In this document: piece by piece, positions 56,010 to 64,000 of the stretch
Layout of the letters: the number at the start of each line of letters is the position of its first letter
Numbering within the stretch: position 1 is the stretch's first letter
DNA from: CAVVYA01 sp963752345
GTDB lineage: Bacteria > Pseudomonadota > Alphaproteobacteria > SMXQ01
Direction of reading: 5' to 3'
Length of the DNA: 64,000 nucleotides
NCBI GenBank assembly: GCA_963752345.1
Contig: CAVVYA010000002.1
Location: 1,054,001 to 1,118,000 of the forward strand
Notes under the pieces: model-generated
What the model saw: only the letters and a program-made list of their open reading frames with translations
Told to the model about the DNA's origin: nothing
The model's database searches: none
Made by a program: the position numbers and the translations under genes

Positions 56010-56866
56010 TTATTCTCCGACCAGCCACTCCGCCCGCCAGCGGCCCGCGCCATCCTCGCTCAACAGCGGCGTCAGGAAGGCCAGCATCGACTGCAACTGT
56101 TCGAGCAGCCGCCACGGCGGATTGACGAGCACCAGGCCGCAGCCGTTGAAGCGCTCCGGATCGTCGGCCGGCCGGATCATCAGCTCGGCGACCGCGATGC
56201 CGCGGATGCCGGTGCGCGCGATATCGTCATGGAACGCGTCGACCGGCCGGCGCGCCTTGATCGGATACCACAGGGCATAGGCGCCGGTCGCCCAGCGCCG
56301 ATGGGCCTGGCGCAGGCCGGCTGTCAGCTTGGCGAATTCGTCGCGCTCCTCGAATGGCGGGTCGACCACCACGAGACCGCGGCGTTCGGGCGGCGGCAGG
56401 AAGGCCTTGAGCGCCTGGTAGCCGTCCATGCGATGGACCGTCACCTGACGGTCACCGGCGAATTCGCGGGCCAGGGTATCCGCGTCGGCCGGATGCAACT
56501 CGACGGCCGCCAGCCGGTCGCCCGGCCGCAGGGCAGCGCGCAGGATGCGCGGCGAGCCGGGGTACCAATGCAGGCCGGCGGGCGACGGTTTGCGGGTACC
56601 GTTGAGCGCGGCGACCGCAGCGACGTAGCCGGCAAGCTCGGGCGGCAGCTTGGGCTCGGCCAGCACGCCGGGCGATGCCCTGCGCGGTATTCGCCGGTCT
56701 TCTGGGCTTCCTCCGAGCGCAGGTCGTAGCGGCCGATCCCGGCATGGGTATCGAGCGCATAGAACGGCTTGTCCTTGGCCTTGAGATGATCGGCGATCAG
56801 GCACAAGGTCGCGTGCTTCATCACGTCGGCGAAATTGCCGGCATGGTAGATATGACGGTAGTTCAT
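56010..56866 (-). CDS. rlmJ: 23S rRNA (adenine2030-N6)-methyltransferase RlmJ, one frameshift
   Basis: About 285 residues. Opening MNYRHIYHAGNFADVMKH is typical of RlmJ; the SAM-dependent methyltransferase core carries the catalytic VDPPFEE motif (about residue 175) and FNGCGLVLVNPPW near the end. The frame breaks near 56690 between TGEYR and VLAEPK. Methylates A2030 of 23S rRNA. Divergent from the GH17 gene. Confidence 0.88.
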
Positions 56867-57021
56867 GGCGCCGGGAGAATAACCGGTTTTGCCGCGCGCT
56901 CCGGGACGAAAAACTGCGCCGGCGGGCGGCTTTGCCGGCTTGTGCCGGTGGGTCCTTTGCCGTACTTATGACGCATTGCTCGAATACCGATGAGCACCCT
57001 TTCCCGTCGCCCCGCCCCGGT

Positions 57022-58728
57022 ATGCACCGCGCCCTCCTGCTGATCGTCGCCTTCGTCCTCACCGGCCTCGCCACCTACGGCGCGTGGGGTCTGCATGGCC
57101 GCCCCCAGGCGATGCCCGACGTGCCGGACGGCAAGATGCGCTGCACCTCCTATGCGCCCTACCGCGACGGCCAGTCGCCGTTCATGGCAAGCATGATGAT
57201 CCCCGCCTGGCAGATCGAGGAAGACCTGGCGATCCTGAGCAAGCGCTTCGATTGCGTGCGCACCTACTCGGTGAACCAGGGCCTGGACCAGGTCCCGGCG
57301 ATCGCCGCCAAGCACGGCATGAAGGTGCTGCTGGGCGTCTGGATCAGCCGGGATAGAGAGAAAAAAGGAACCAATGACAAAGAGATAGAGATCGCTGTTC
57401 GTTTGGCGAATGAGCCCGATCTGAAGAACACCATCATGGCGGTGATCGTCGGCAACGAGGTTCTGCTGCGCCGCGAGCAGACCGCCGACCAGATGATAAA
57501 TTGGATTAACAAGGTCAAGGCGCAGGTAAGCGTTCCAGTCACTTACGCGGATGTCTGGGAATTCTGGGTGAAGCACCCGTCGGTCGCCGAGGCGGTCGAT
57601 TACATGACCGTGCATATCCTGCCCTATTGGGAGGATGAGCCGAAAGCCATCGACGAGGCGATCCGCCACCTGCGCGACATCCTCGCCCTGATGCATGCCA
57701 AGTTTCCCGGCAAGACCCTGTTCATCGGCGAGACCGGCTGGCCGTCGGCCGGACGCACGCGCGAGGGCGCGGTGCCGAGCCGCGCCAACCAGGCGCGCTA
57801 CATACGCGAATTCATCCTCGCCGTCGGCCAGGAGAAGGTCGACTACAACGTCATCGAATCCTTCGATCAGGGCTGGAAGCGGGTGCAGGAAGGCACCGTG
57901 GGCGGCCATTGGGGGATCTTCGATGCCGAGCGCAACCAGAAATTCCCCTTCATCGGCCCGGTCAGCGACAACCCGCAATGGCGCATCGACGCGGCCACCG
58001 GCATGGTCGTCGCCGCCATCCTCCTCGCCGTGCTGGCCTTCGGCGGCTATGGCTTCGGCCTGCTCGGCTGGCTGATCGCGGCGGCGGCGGCCCAGGCTGT
58101 CGGCGCCATCCTGGTGCGCCAGTGGCTGTTCATCGCCGACACCAGCTACAACCTGGGAACCTGGCTGGTGAGTTTTTCGGGCATGGTGCTGTCCTGCCTC
58201 GCGGCCCTGATGCTGCTCCTCACCATCGCCGACTACGCCGCCGGGCGGCCGGGCGGACTGATCCGTCCGGCGCCCATCGTGGAGACCCTGTCATGGCTCA
58301 AACGTCCGCGCTACGGCTTCTTCGACCGCGCGCTGACCCTCGGCCTGCTGCAATTTCTCACCCTGTTCGGCGCGACGAGCGATCGCCCTCCAAATGCTGC
58401 TCGATCCGCGCTACCGCGATTTTCCGACCGCGACCTATCTGATCCCGGCGGTCGGCTTCGCGCGTGCTCGCCTGGCTGCAGGACCGCAGGCTCGACGACC
58501 GCGGCGAGCGGCTGGCCAATTATACCGAGGAGCGCTGGCTCGCCTGCCTGCTCGCTGGCCTCGCCGTGATCAGCGGCGTGCGCGAGGGCTTGCATGAATT
58601 GGGAATCGCTCGGCTGGATGGCGACCGCCCTGCTCATCGCGTTTCCATGGTTGCGATTGGCCTGGCTGCGCGCCCGCGCACGGCGCGCCGCGACGGCAGC
58701 CGTGAGCGCCAAAGCGGTCAGCCCCTGA
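57022..58728 (+). CDS. Membrane-anchored GH17 family beta-glucan enzyme
   Basis: About 568 residues when three shifts (near 58380, 58462 and 58605) are bridged. Start MHRALLLIVAFVL at 57022 gives an N-terminal membrane anchor; ATG 56968 is an alternative. The GH17 domain (about 35-310) shows the acid/base Glu in IVGNEVLLR and the nucleophile Glu in FIGETGWPS. The rest has about six membrane helices, as in bacterial GH17 proteins linked to synthesis of cyclic or branched beta-1,3/1,6-glucans. It probably acts in periplasmic glucan remodelling. The ending AVSAKAVSP overlaps by about 11 nt the convergent gene. Confidence 0.8.
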
Positions 58729-59101
58729 GGAGCCTGATCAGCCCGAGCACGAAGGCCGGCGCCGCATAGTCGGCGCCCCAAAGCACGATCGCCGGCGCCG
58801 CCAGGATGATGGCCGCCACCGACCACCAGCGCGCCGAGCGATGGCCCCCCAGCAGCAGCGCCACGATGCCGAACACCAGGCTCGCGACGGCCGGGATGCG
58901 GAGATAGAACAGCCGGATGATCGCTTCGCGGATGGCGCACCACCAGGCGGGCGCGTCCGATTCGCAGATCGCGGAAATGACCGGCCGCTCGATCACGAGA
59001 TACTTGACCGCCACCGCGATGGCGCAGAGCACCGCGGCCCAGATCAGCACCCGGATCAGCAACCGGCGATTTTCCACAGGCACCGCAGCCATCGCCATCA
59101 T
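58718..59101 (-). CDS. Small integral membrane protein of unknown function
   Basis: About 127 residues from ATG 59101 (or 59128). Hydrophobic segments LIRVLIWAAVLCAIAVAV, IPAVASLVFGIVALLL and VAAIILAAPAIVLW suggest three to four helices. Its 3' end overlaps the end of the GH17 gene on the other strand. Family not recognised. Confidence 0.6.
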   Translation of the reverse strand: MMAMAAVPVENRRLLIRVLIWAAVLCAIAVAVKYLVIERPVISAICESDAPAWWCAIREAIIRLFYLRIPAVASLVFGIVALLLGGHRSARWWSVAAIILAAPAIVLWGADYAAPAFVLGLIRLLRG

Positions 59102-59430
59102 TCCACCGCTCTCACTTCGTCGTCCCACTTATTGGCGGAACGGGCGTTCTGCCGTTACGCGGCAACGCGCCTCACCGAGCACCGCGCATCGGCGCCCCCT
59201 AATTGACCGGCTTTTCGCGGCAATTCAAGGGCGGTGAGAAACGGGCTACGGCGCTACACGACGGGTCTTTTTTTTCGTCATGGCCCGGCTTGCCCGCCAT
59301 CCACGATCTCTTGCGGAGTCACATAAGGGAGTCGCGGATGGCCCGAGCAAGTCGGCCATGACGAAGGGAAGTATTCGCCGGCGCTCGCATGGGCCAAGGG
59401 AGCATGACCTGCGCCGCCAGTCTCATTCCT
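59102..59430. repeat. Intergenic REP pair upstream of the small membrane protein
   Basis: About 330 nt without a gene. A degenerate GTCATGGCCCGGCTTGCCCGCCATCCACG unit (from 59276) faces GTCGCGGATGGCCCGAGCAAGTCGGCCATGACG (to 59362), listed by pattern. Nothing else. Confidence 0.55.
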
Positions 59431-59880
59431 CTAATAGCGCTTATAGCCGAGGAACTTGCCGCTCATGACGATGGCGACGCGGTCGCCCTTGGGGTCGGGC
59501 TTGCGCTCCATGGTCATGTCGAAATCGATGGCGCTCATGATGCCGTCGCCGAATTCCTCGTTGATCAGCTCCTTCCAGGTGGTGCCGTAGACCTGCACCA
59601 GCTCGTAGAAGCGGTAGATCAGCGGATCGGTCGGCGGGCCCGGCGGCAGCGAGCCGCGATAGGGCACCTCCTGCAGGATCTTCACCGCCTCGGGCGCGAG
59701 GCCGAGCAGCTTGCCGGCCTTCTTGGCCTGCTCCGCGGTCAGCACCATCTGGCCGAGCAGGCCGGCGGTGATCACGATATGCGATGTCTTCGCATCGATC
59801 TTCGCGGCGATCTTCTTCCAGGTCAGGTCCTTCGCCCGCTTCGCGGTCAGCACGGCCTCGGTCACATCGGCACGATTCAT
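59431..59880 (-). CDS. cynS: Cyanate hydratase (cyanase)
   Basis: 149 residues. N-terminal helix-turn-helix-like domain, then the decamer-forming catalytic domain with Arg, Glu and Ser of the active site in IYRFYELVQVYG and GIMSAIDFDM. Converts cyanate and bicarbonate to ammonia and CO2. It is the last gene of a minus-strand operon after the ABC transporter genes, 38 nt downstream, which supports cyanate as a transported substrate. Confidence 0.95.
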   Translation of the reverse strand: MNRADVTEAVLTAKRAKDLTWKKIAAKIDAKTSHIVITAGLLGQMVLTAEQAKKAGKLLGLAPEAVKILQEVPYRGSLPPGPPTDPLIYRFYELVQVYGTTWKELINEEFGDGIMSAIDFDMTMERKPDPKGDRVAIVMSGKFLGYKRY

Positions 59881-59918
59881 GGCGTCACCTTTCGTCGGAT
59901 ATCCGATTGATGGAATGA

Positions 59919-60870
59919 TCAGGCGACAATGCCTGAGGACGGATTGGCACTCTTGGGAATGGCGGTGACCGGCGCGCTGCCGGGCTCCCTGAGGCCGGGC
60001 CTGACCTGCGGCCTGTGGCGCGCGTCGAACGGCTGCCCGGCATGTTCCTTGTTGAAGGCACTCGAACGGTCGACCAGGAATTCGATCAGGTGGTTACGGA
60101 TCGGGTAGTAGTACGGGTGGCGGTGGATGTCGTGGCGCGAGCGGTCGCGCGGCAGGGTATTGACCACGATCTCGGCCAGCCTGGCGCGCGGCCCGTTGGT
60201 CATCAGCAGGATCTTGTCGGCGAGCAGGATCGATTCGTCGACGTCGTGGGTGATCATGAACACGGTCTGCCGGGTTTCCGCGCAGATGCGCAGCACCTCG
60301 TCCTGCAGCACGCCGCGGGTCAGCGCGTCGAGCGCGCTGAACGGCTCGTCCATCAGCAATATCTTGGGCTGGATGGCGAGCGCGCGGGCGATGCCGACGC
60401 GCTGCTTCATGCCGCCCGACAGCGCCGCCGGCCGCTTGCCCTCGGCGCCGGTCAGGTTCACCAGGTCGATGTATTTCTGGCAATGGGCGCGGATCTTGGC
60501 CTTGCCCCATTGCGGCCAGCGCGATTTGACCGCGAAGGCGAGATTGCCCATGACCGTGAGCCAGGGCAGCAGCGCATGGCTCTGGAAGATCACCGCGCGG
60601 TCGAGACTGGGGCCGACGATCTGCTCGCCCGCCACCACCACGACACCGGCGCTCTGCTCCTCGAGCCCGGCCAGCACGTTGAGGATCGTCGTCTTGCCGC
60701 AGCCCGGAATGGCCGATCAGGCAGACGAATTCGCCGGGCTGCACGTCGAACCACAGATCCTCGAACACCACGGTCGAGCCGCCGCCCGCCGCCGGATAGA
60801 CTTTGGCCAAAGCCTCGACGCTGATCATCGGATTGCCGGGCGGCTGCTCGTGGGCGGACGCGTCATGCAT
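59919..60870 (-). CDS. Cyanate/nitrate-type ABC transporter ATP-binding protein
   Basis: About 316 residues. Start at 60870 (MHDASAHEQ), 5 nt after the permease stop; 60828 is an alternative. Walker A GHSGCGKTT is split by one extra base near 60705; then LSGGMKQRVGIARAL signature, ILLMDEPFSALDAL Walker B, and the H-loop ITHDVDE. NrtD/SsuB/TauB-type. A long basic/Pro-rich tail follows. Energises uptake through the adjacent permease. Confidence 0.88.
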
Positions 60871-60875
60871 GGCGC

Positions 60876-61718
60876 TCACTCCGGATAGGTCACGAGCCGC
60901 GCCAGGCGGGCGAGGATCTGGTCGAACACCAGCCCGACCAGGCCGATGAACAGGATCGCCGTGATGATGTTGCTGATCGACAGGTTGTTCCACTCGTTCC
61001 ACACGAAGTAGCCGATGCCGGTGCCGCCGACGAGCATCTCGGCGGCGACGATCACCAGCCAGGCGATGCCGATGGAAATGCGCATGCCGGTCATGATGGT
61101 CGGCGCGGCGGCCGGCAGGATCACGGTGATCGCCTTGCGCAACGGCGAGACCTCGAGCGTCTTGGCGACGTTGAGCCATTCGCGGCGCACCGCCATGACG
61201 CCGAACGCGGTGTTGATCAGCATCGGCCAGATCGAGCAGATGAAGATGACGAAGATCGACGAGATCGCGCTGTCCTTGATGGTGTAGAGCGCGAGCGGCA
61301 TCCAGGCGAGCGGCGACACCGGTTTGAGCACCTGGATGAAGGGATCGAGCGCGCCATAGACCACCCGCGACATGCCGATCAGGAAGCCGAGCGGAATGGC
61401 GAAGGCGGCGGCGAGCAGATAGCCGATCATCACGCGGGCGATCGAATAGCCGAGTTGGATGCCGATGCCCTGGTCGTTGGTGCCGCGCACATAGAACGGA
61501 TCGGACAGATGGCTCCAGATCTTGGCGCCAACCTCGACCGGCGTCGGCATGGAGGTCTTGCCGCCGCTCGCCGCCGCCGCGCCGACCAGCGCCGCGTAGG
61601 CCGGGTCCATCGTTTGCGTGGCGCCATGCGGCTGGGCGGCGATCTGCCAGATGCCGATGAAGGTGGCGAACAGCACCAGCGACAGGATCGCGGCGCGCAG
61701 GCCCACGGACGTGCGCAT
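60876..61718 (-). CDS. Cyanate/nitrate-type ABC transporter permease
   Basis: 280 residues, six membrane helices, with the BPD transport motif EWLNVAKTLEVSPLRKAITVILPAA, summarised as EAA-like loop at about residues 180-205. NrtB/TauC type. 3 nt from the binding-protein gene and 5 nt from the ATPase gene. Confidence 0.88.
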   Translation of the reverse strand: MRTSVGLRAAILSLVLFATFIGIWQIAAQPHGATQTMDPAYAALVGAAAASGGKTSMPTPVEVGAKIWSHLSDPFYVRGTNDQGIGIQLGYSIARVMIGYLLAAAFAIPLGFLIGMSRVVYGALDPFIQVLKPVSPLAWMPLALYTIKDSAISSIFVIFICSIWPMLINTAFGVMAVRREWLNVAKTLEVSPLRKAITVILPAAAPTIMTGMRISIGIAWLVIVAAEMLVGGTGIGYFVWNEWNNLSISNIITAILFIGLVGLVFDQILARLARLVTYPE

Positions 61719-61721
61719 CGG

Positions 61722-63095
61722 TCAGACCCGCTTGATCGCGAAGCTGTCGATGTAGTCCTCCGGCTTGGCCGGATCGAAGGTCTTGCCCATCACCACGAAG
61801 GTCTTGCTGGTGCCGGACGGCGGCTTGAGCCCGACATCCTCCATCAGCTTGGCCGCGTCGGTGGCGAGGAACACCTGCTTGGCGACGCCGGCGTAATTGA
61901 TGTCGCCCTTGATCTGACCCCAGCGCTTCATCTGGGTCAGGATCCAGACGGCGAAACTCTCCCACGGGAACGGATCGAAATCGATGCGCTTGGGATCGAC
62001 CTTCACATTGCCGAGTCCGTCGGCGTAGGTGCCGGTCAGCACCTGTTCGACCACGGTGAGCGGCTGGTTGAGATAGTTCTGCGGCGCGATGGCTTCGGCG
62101 ATCTGCTTGCGGTTCTCCGCCTTGGTGGCGAAGGCGGTCGCATCGATGATCGCCTTGAGCAGCGCCTGGTAGGTGTTCGGCATGGTGGTGACGAATTCGC
62201 GGCTGGCGGCGAAGGCGCAGCACGGATGGCCGTCCCAGATCTGCTTCGACAAGGTATGGATGAAGCCGACGCCGTCGAACACCGCGCGCTGATTGACCGG
62301 GTCGGGCGCCAGGAATCCGTCGATATTGTCGGCGCGCAGATTGGCCACCATCTCGGGCGGCGGCACGGACCGGATCTGGATGTCGCGGTCCGGGTCGATG
62401 CCGTGCTCGGCGACGAAATAGCGCAGCAGGTAGTTGTGCATGGAATAGTCGAACGGCACCGCGAACTTGAGGCCCTTCCAGCTTTTCGGGTCGAGCTTGT
62501 CCTTGTGCTTGACCGAGAGCGTGATGGCCTGGCCGTTGATGTTCTCGACCGCCGGCATGGTGTAGGGGATCGCATTCGATCCGCTGCCGAGCGTGATCGC
62601 CAGCGGCATCGGCGACAGCATGTGGGCCGCGTCATATTCCTTGTTCAGGGTCTTGTCGCGGATCACCGCCCAGCCGGCGGTCTTCACCACTTCCACGTCG
62701 AGCCCGTGCTTGGCGTAATAGCCCATCGGATGGGCCATGATGATCGGCGTGGCGCAGGTGATCGGGATGAAGCCGACCTTGAGCGCCTTCTTCTCGATCG
62801 GCCCCATGCTCTGGGCGAAGGCCTCGCGCGCGAAGCCGAGCGGCAGCGCGTCGGCGATCGCAGCCATCGCCGTCGAGGCCCCGACCGCATTGAGGAAATG
62901 GCGCCGTGTCACATCCTGGGGAAACAGGGCGCGCAGAATGGCCGACTCCACCACTCCGCCGTAGCGCGACTCGTCATCCGCCGATGCCTGGTTTCGCGCG
63001 GCGTCGTGCGCCGCCTGGTCGGCATGCCCGCCGCAACTGCAGCCGGTGGCGCGCAAGGAACGATCGGCATTCAACGGATCATCGAACGTCGACAT
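61722..63095 (-). CDS. Cyanate/nitrate-type ABC transporter substrate-binding protein, Tat-like signal and Cys-rich N terminus
   Basis: 457 residues. ATG 63095 follows AGAGGGGATC. A 60-residue N-terminal extension with CSCGGHADQAAHD precedes a twin-Arg motif VTRRHFLNAVG and hydrophobic region, suggesting Tat export. The mature part is an NrtA/NMT1-like binding protein (KVGFIPITCATPIIMAHPMGYYAKHGLDV as core pattern about residues 95-125, GLKFAVPFDYSMHNYLLRYF). With cynS downstream, cyanate is the likely ligand; nitrate is the alternative. Confidence 0.85.
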   Translation of the reverse strand: MSTFDDPLNADRSLRATGCSCGGHADQAAHDAARNQASADDESRYGGVVESAILRALFPQDVTRRHFLNAVGASTAMAAIADALPLGFAREAFAQSMGPIEKKALKVGFIPITCATPIIMAHPMGYYAKHGLDVEVVKTAGWAVIRDKTLNKEYDAAHMLSPMPLAITLGSGSNAIPYTMPAVENINGQAITLSVKHKDKLDPKSWKGLKFAVPFDYSMHNYLLRYFVAEHGIDPDRDIQIRSVPPPEMVANLRADNIDGFLAPDPVNQRAVFDGVGFIHTLSKQIWDGHPCCAFAASREFVTTMPNTYQALLKAIIDATAFATKAENRKQIAEAIAPQNYLNQPLTVVEQVLTGTYADGLGNVKVDPKRIDFDPFPWESFAVWILTQMKRWGQIKGDINYAGVAKQVFLATDAAKLMEDVGLKPPSGTSKTFVVMGKTFDPAKPEDYIDSFAIKRV

Positions 63096-63490
63096 GGGAT
63101 CCCCTCTTCTGACAGTCGCCTCTCGTCTCCGGCCGCGCATGCCGCCTGAGCGAAGGTCTGGTCAAGGAGATTGCAATGGCTGTGCCAGCAGTGCCTGAGC
63201 CGCGGGAAATGCCATGCGTCCGGGCAAAAGAAGGTTAAGCCTTGTTGTCGGGCAACCGGAATTGCGGCAGCCGACGCATAAAAAACAGGCTGCTGCCTAA
63301 ATTCCTTCCCCACGTTGGAGTGACGCAGGTGGAGTGTTAACTTGCCCTTCGACTCGACTCCCCGCCTCGATGGGGGAGGGTCGGGGCGGGGGTGACGTCC
63401 CTGCATCCACGAGACAGAGGTCAGCACCCCTCACCCACCTCCAAGGGCGGTGGAAACGAATAGAAGAGTGGAGGACTCGTAGCGCCAGCG
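63096..63490. other. Intergenic region between nadB and the ABC transporter operon
   Basis: 395 nt without a gene. It holds a GGGGGAGGGTCGGGGCGGGGG-type repeat near 63378 and a perfect dyad CGTAGCGC-CA-GCGCTACG across the nadB stop (63478-63495), possibly its terminator. The ABC operon promoter should lie in the AT-richer 63200-63300 part; none is convincing. Confidence 0.5.
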
Positions 63491-64000
63491 CTACGGCGCG
63501 AGGATCGTGTCGTGGGGCGTCGTAGCGCCGTTCGGCTCGGGATAGTCGAGGATATAGTGCAGGCCGCGGCTTTCACGCCGCGACAGGGCCGAGCGGATGA
63601 TCAGATCGGCAATGACTGTCAGATTGCGCAGCTCGATCAATTCGGGCGTCAGCCGTGTGGTCGCTCGCCGCCTGTGCGACAGCCTCGACGAGCGGCGCGA
63701 GCTCGCGCGCCGCCTGTTCGAGCCCGTCGACGGTGCGCACGATGCCGGCGAAGCGCCACATCAGCCGCCGCACCGTGTCGGTCCATTCCAGGATCAGCGA
63801 TCTTTCCGCGGCGGTGTCCTGGCCGACCGGCGGCGCCGCCTGCGCGCCACCATCATGGCCGTGGCCGAGACGACGGGCGATGTCCTGCGCCGCGGCCTGA
63901 CCGAACACCAGGCATTCGAGCAGCGAGTTGGACGCCATGCGGTTCGCGCCATGCAGGCCGGTGAAGGCACACTCGCCCACCGCGTAGAGCGCGTCGATGT
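63491..64000 (-). CDS. nadB: L-aspartate oxidase NadB, C-terminal part, cut by window edge
   Basis: About 170 residues of the C-terminal region. FTGLHGANRMASNSLLE is the conserved FAD/active-site stretch; the helical tail ends LHYILDYPEPNG...TILAP. One base shift near 63655. Flavoprotein of NAD biosynthesis that oxidises aspartate to iminoaspartate. Confidence 0.88.

Overview
The window is high-GC DNA from what looks like an alphaproteobacterium, most likely a Hyphomicrobiales (Bradyrhizobium/Xanthobacter-type) lineage. The basis is the gene set (Mo-dependent FdsGBA formate dehydrogenase, PhaR-type PHA regulator domain, membrane-anchored GH17 enzyme, NrtABC-type cyanate/nitrate transporter) and the many GTCATGGCCCGA...TCGGGCCATCCACG and GTCACCCCGGA...TCCGGGG palindromes between genes. 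No rRNA, tRNA or CRISPR array was recognised. About 30 single-base indels and two in-frame stops interrupt otherwise well conserved genes. I read these as uncorrected sequencing errors rather than decay, and give each gene its full span with the break positions.

The first 43 kb is dominated by CoA-dependent aromatic-acid catabolism. fdsGBA (1-3836, minus) adjoins boxD (4063-5626). A plus-strand run follows: a bicupin protein, a UbiD-family prenyl-FMN decarboxylase, two class III CoA-transferases, BamA/Oah (6-oxocyclohexenecarbonyl-CoA hydrolase) and Dch (cyclohexadienecarbonyl-CoA hydratase). boxB and boxC lie at 19.9-23.2 kb (minus). Lower-pathway beta-oxidation genes are spread downstream: a FadJ-like hydratase/dehydrogenase, a PaaG-like isomerase, a PcaF-like thiolase, two class I CoA-transferase subunits and a zinc-type dehydrogenase. 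The simplest model is that an aromatic dicarboxylate (phthalate is the best guess) is CoA-activated by the CoA-transferase pair and decarboxylated by the UbiD enzyme to benzoyl-CoA. Benzoyl-CoA is then opened aerobically by Box enzymes, with formate from BoxC oxidised by FdsGBA, or degraded by a reductive route through Dch and BamA. BoxA, a benzoyl-CoA reductase, a UbiX and a benzoate-CoA ligase are not in the window.

Between these sit ordinary genes: a PEP-CTERM ice-binding protein, DUF2147, MBL-fold and GNAT proteins, an Rrf2 regulator, an XRE-MEDS regulator, a duplicated-domain protein behind a strong operator-like dyad, and a fatty acid desaturase. Two blocks of lower GC look acquired: a two-gene block (18.8-19.8 kb) and a three-gene island (35.5-39.5 kb) encoding a Ser/Thr kinase-like protein, a compact UvrD-like helicase and an unrecognised protein, a candidate defence or stress module.

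From 44.3 to 54.9 kb a co-directional cluster encodes a CADD/TenA-like diiron protein, three tandem bicupins paralogous to the one beside ubiD, an orphan EutA-like ATPase, two paralogous MFS transporters and, between them, a 4,5-dihydroxyphthalate-decarboxylase-like protein. It lacks the ethanolamine ammonia-lyase genes expected with EutA, and I regard it as the best candidate for an undescribed metabolic system. The remainder is housekeeping: CorA, RlmJ, a GH17 membrane enzyme, a cyanate/nitrate ABC transporter with cyanase, and the 3' end of nadB.
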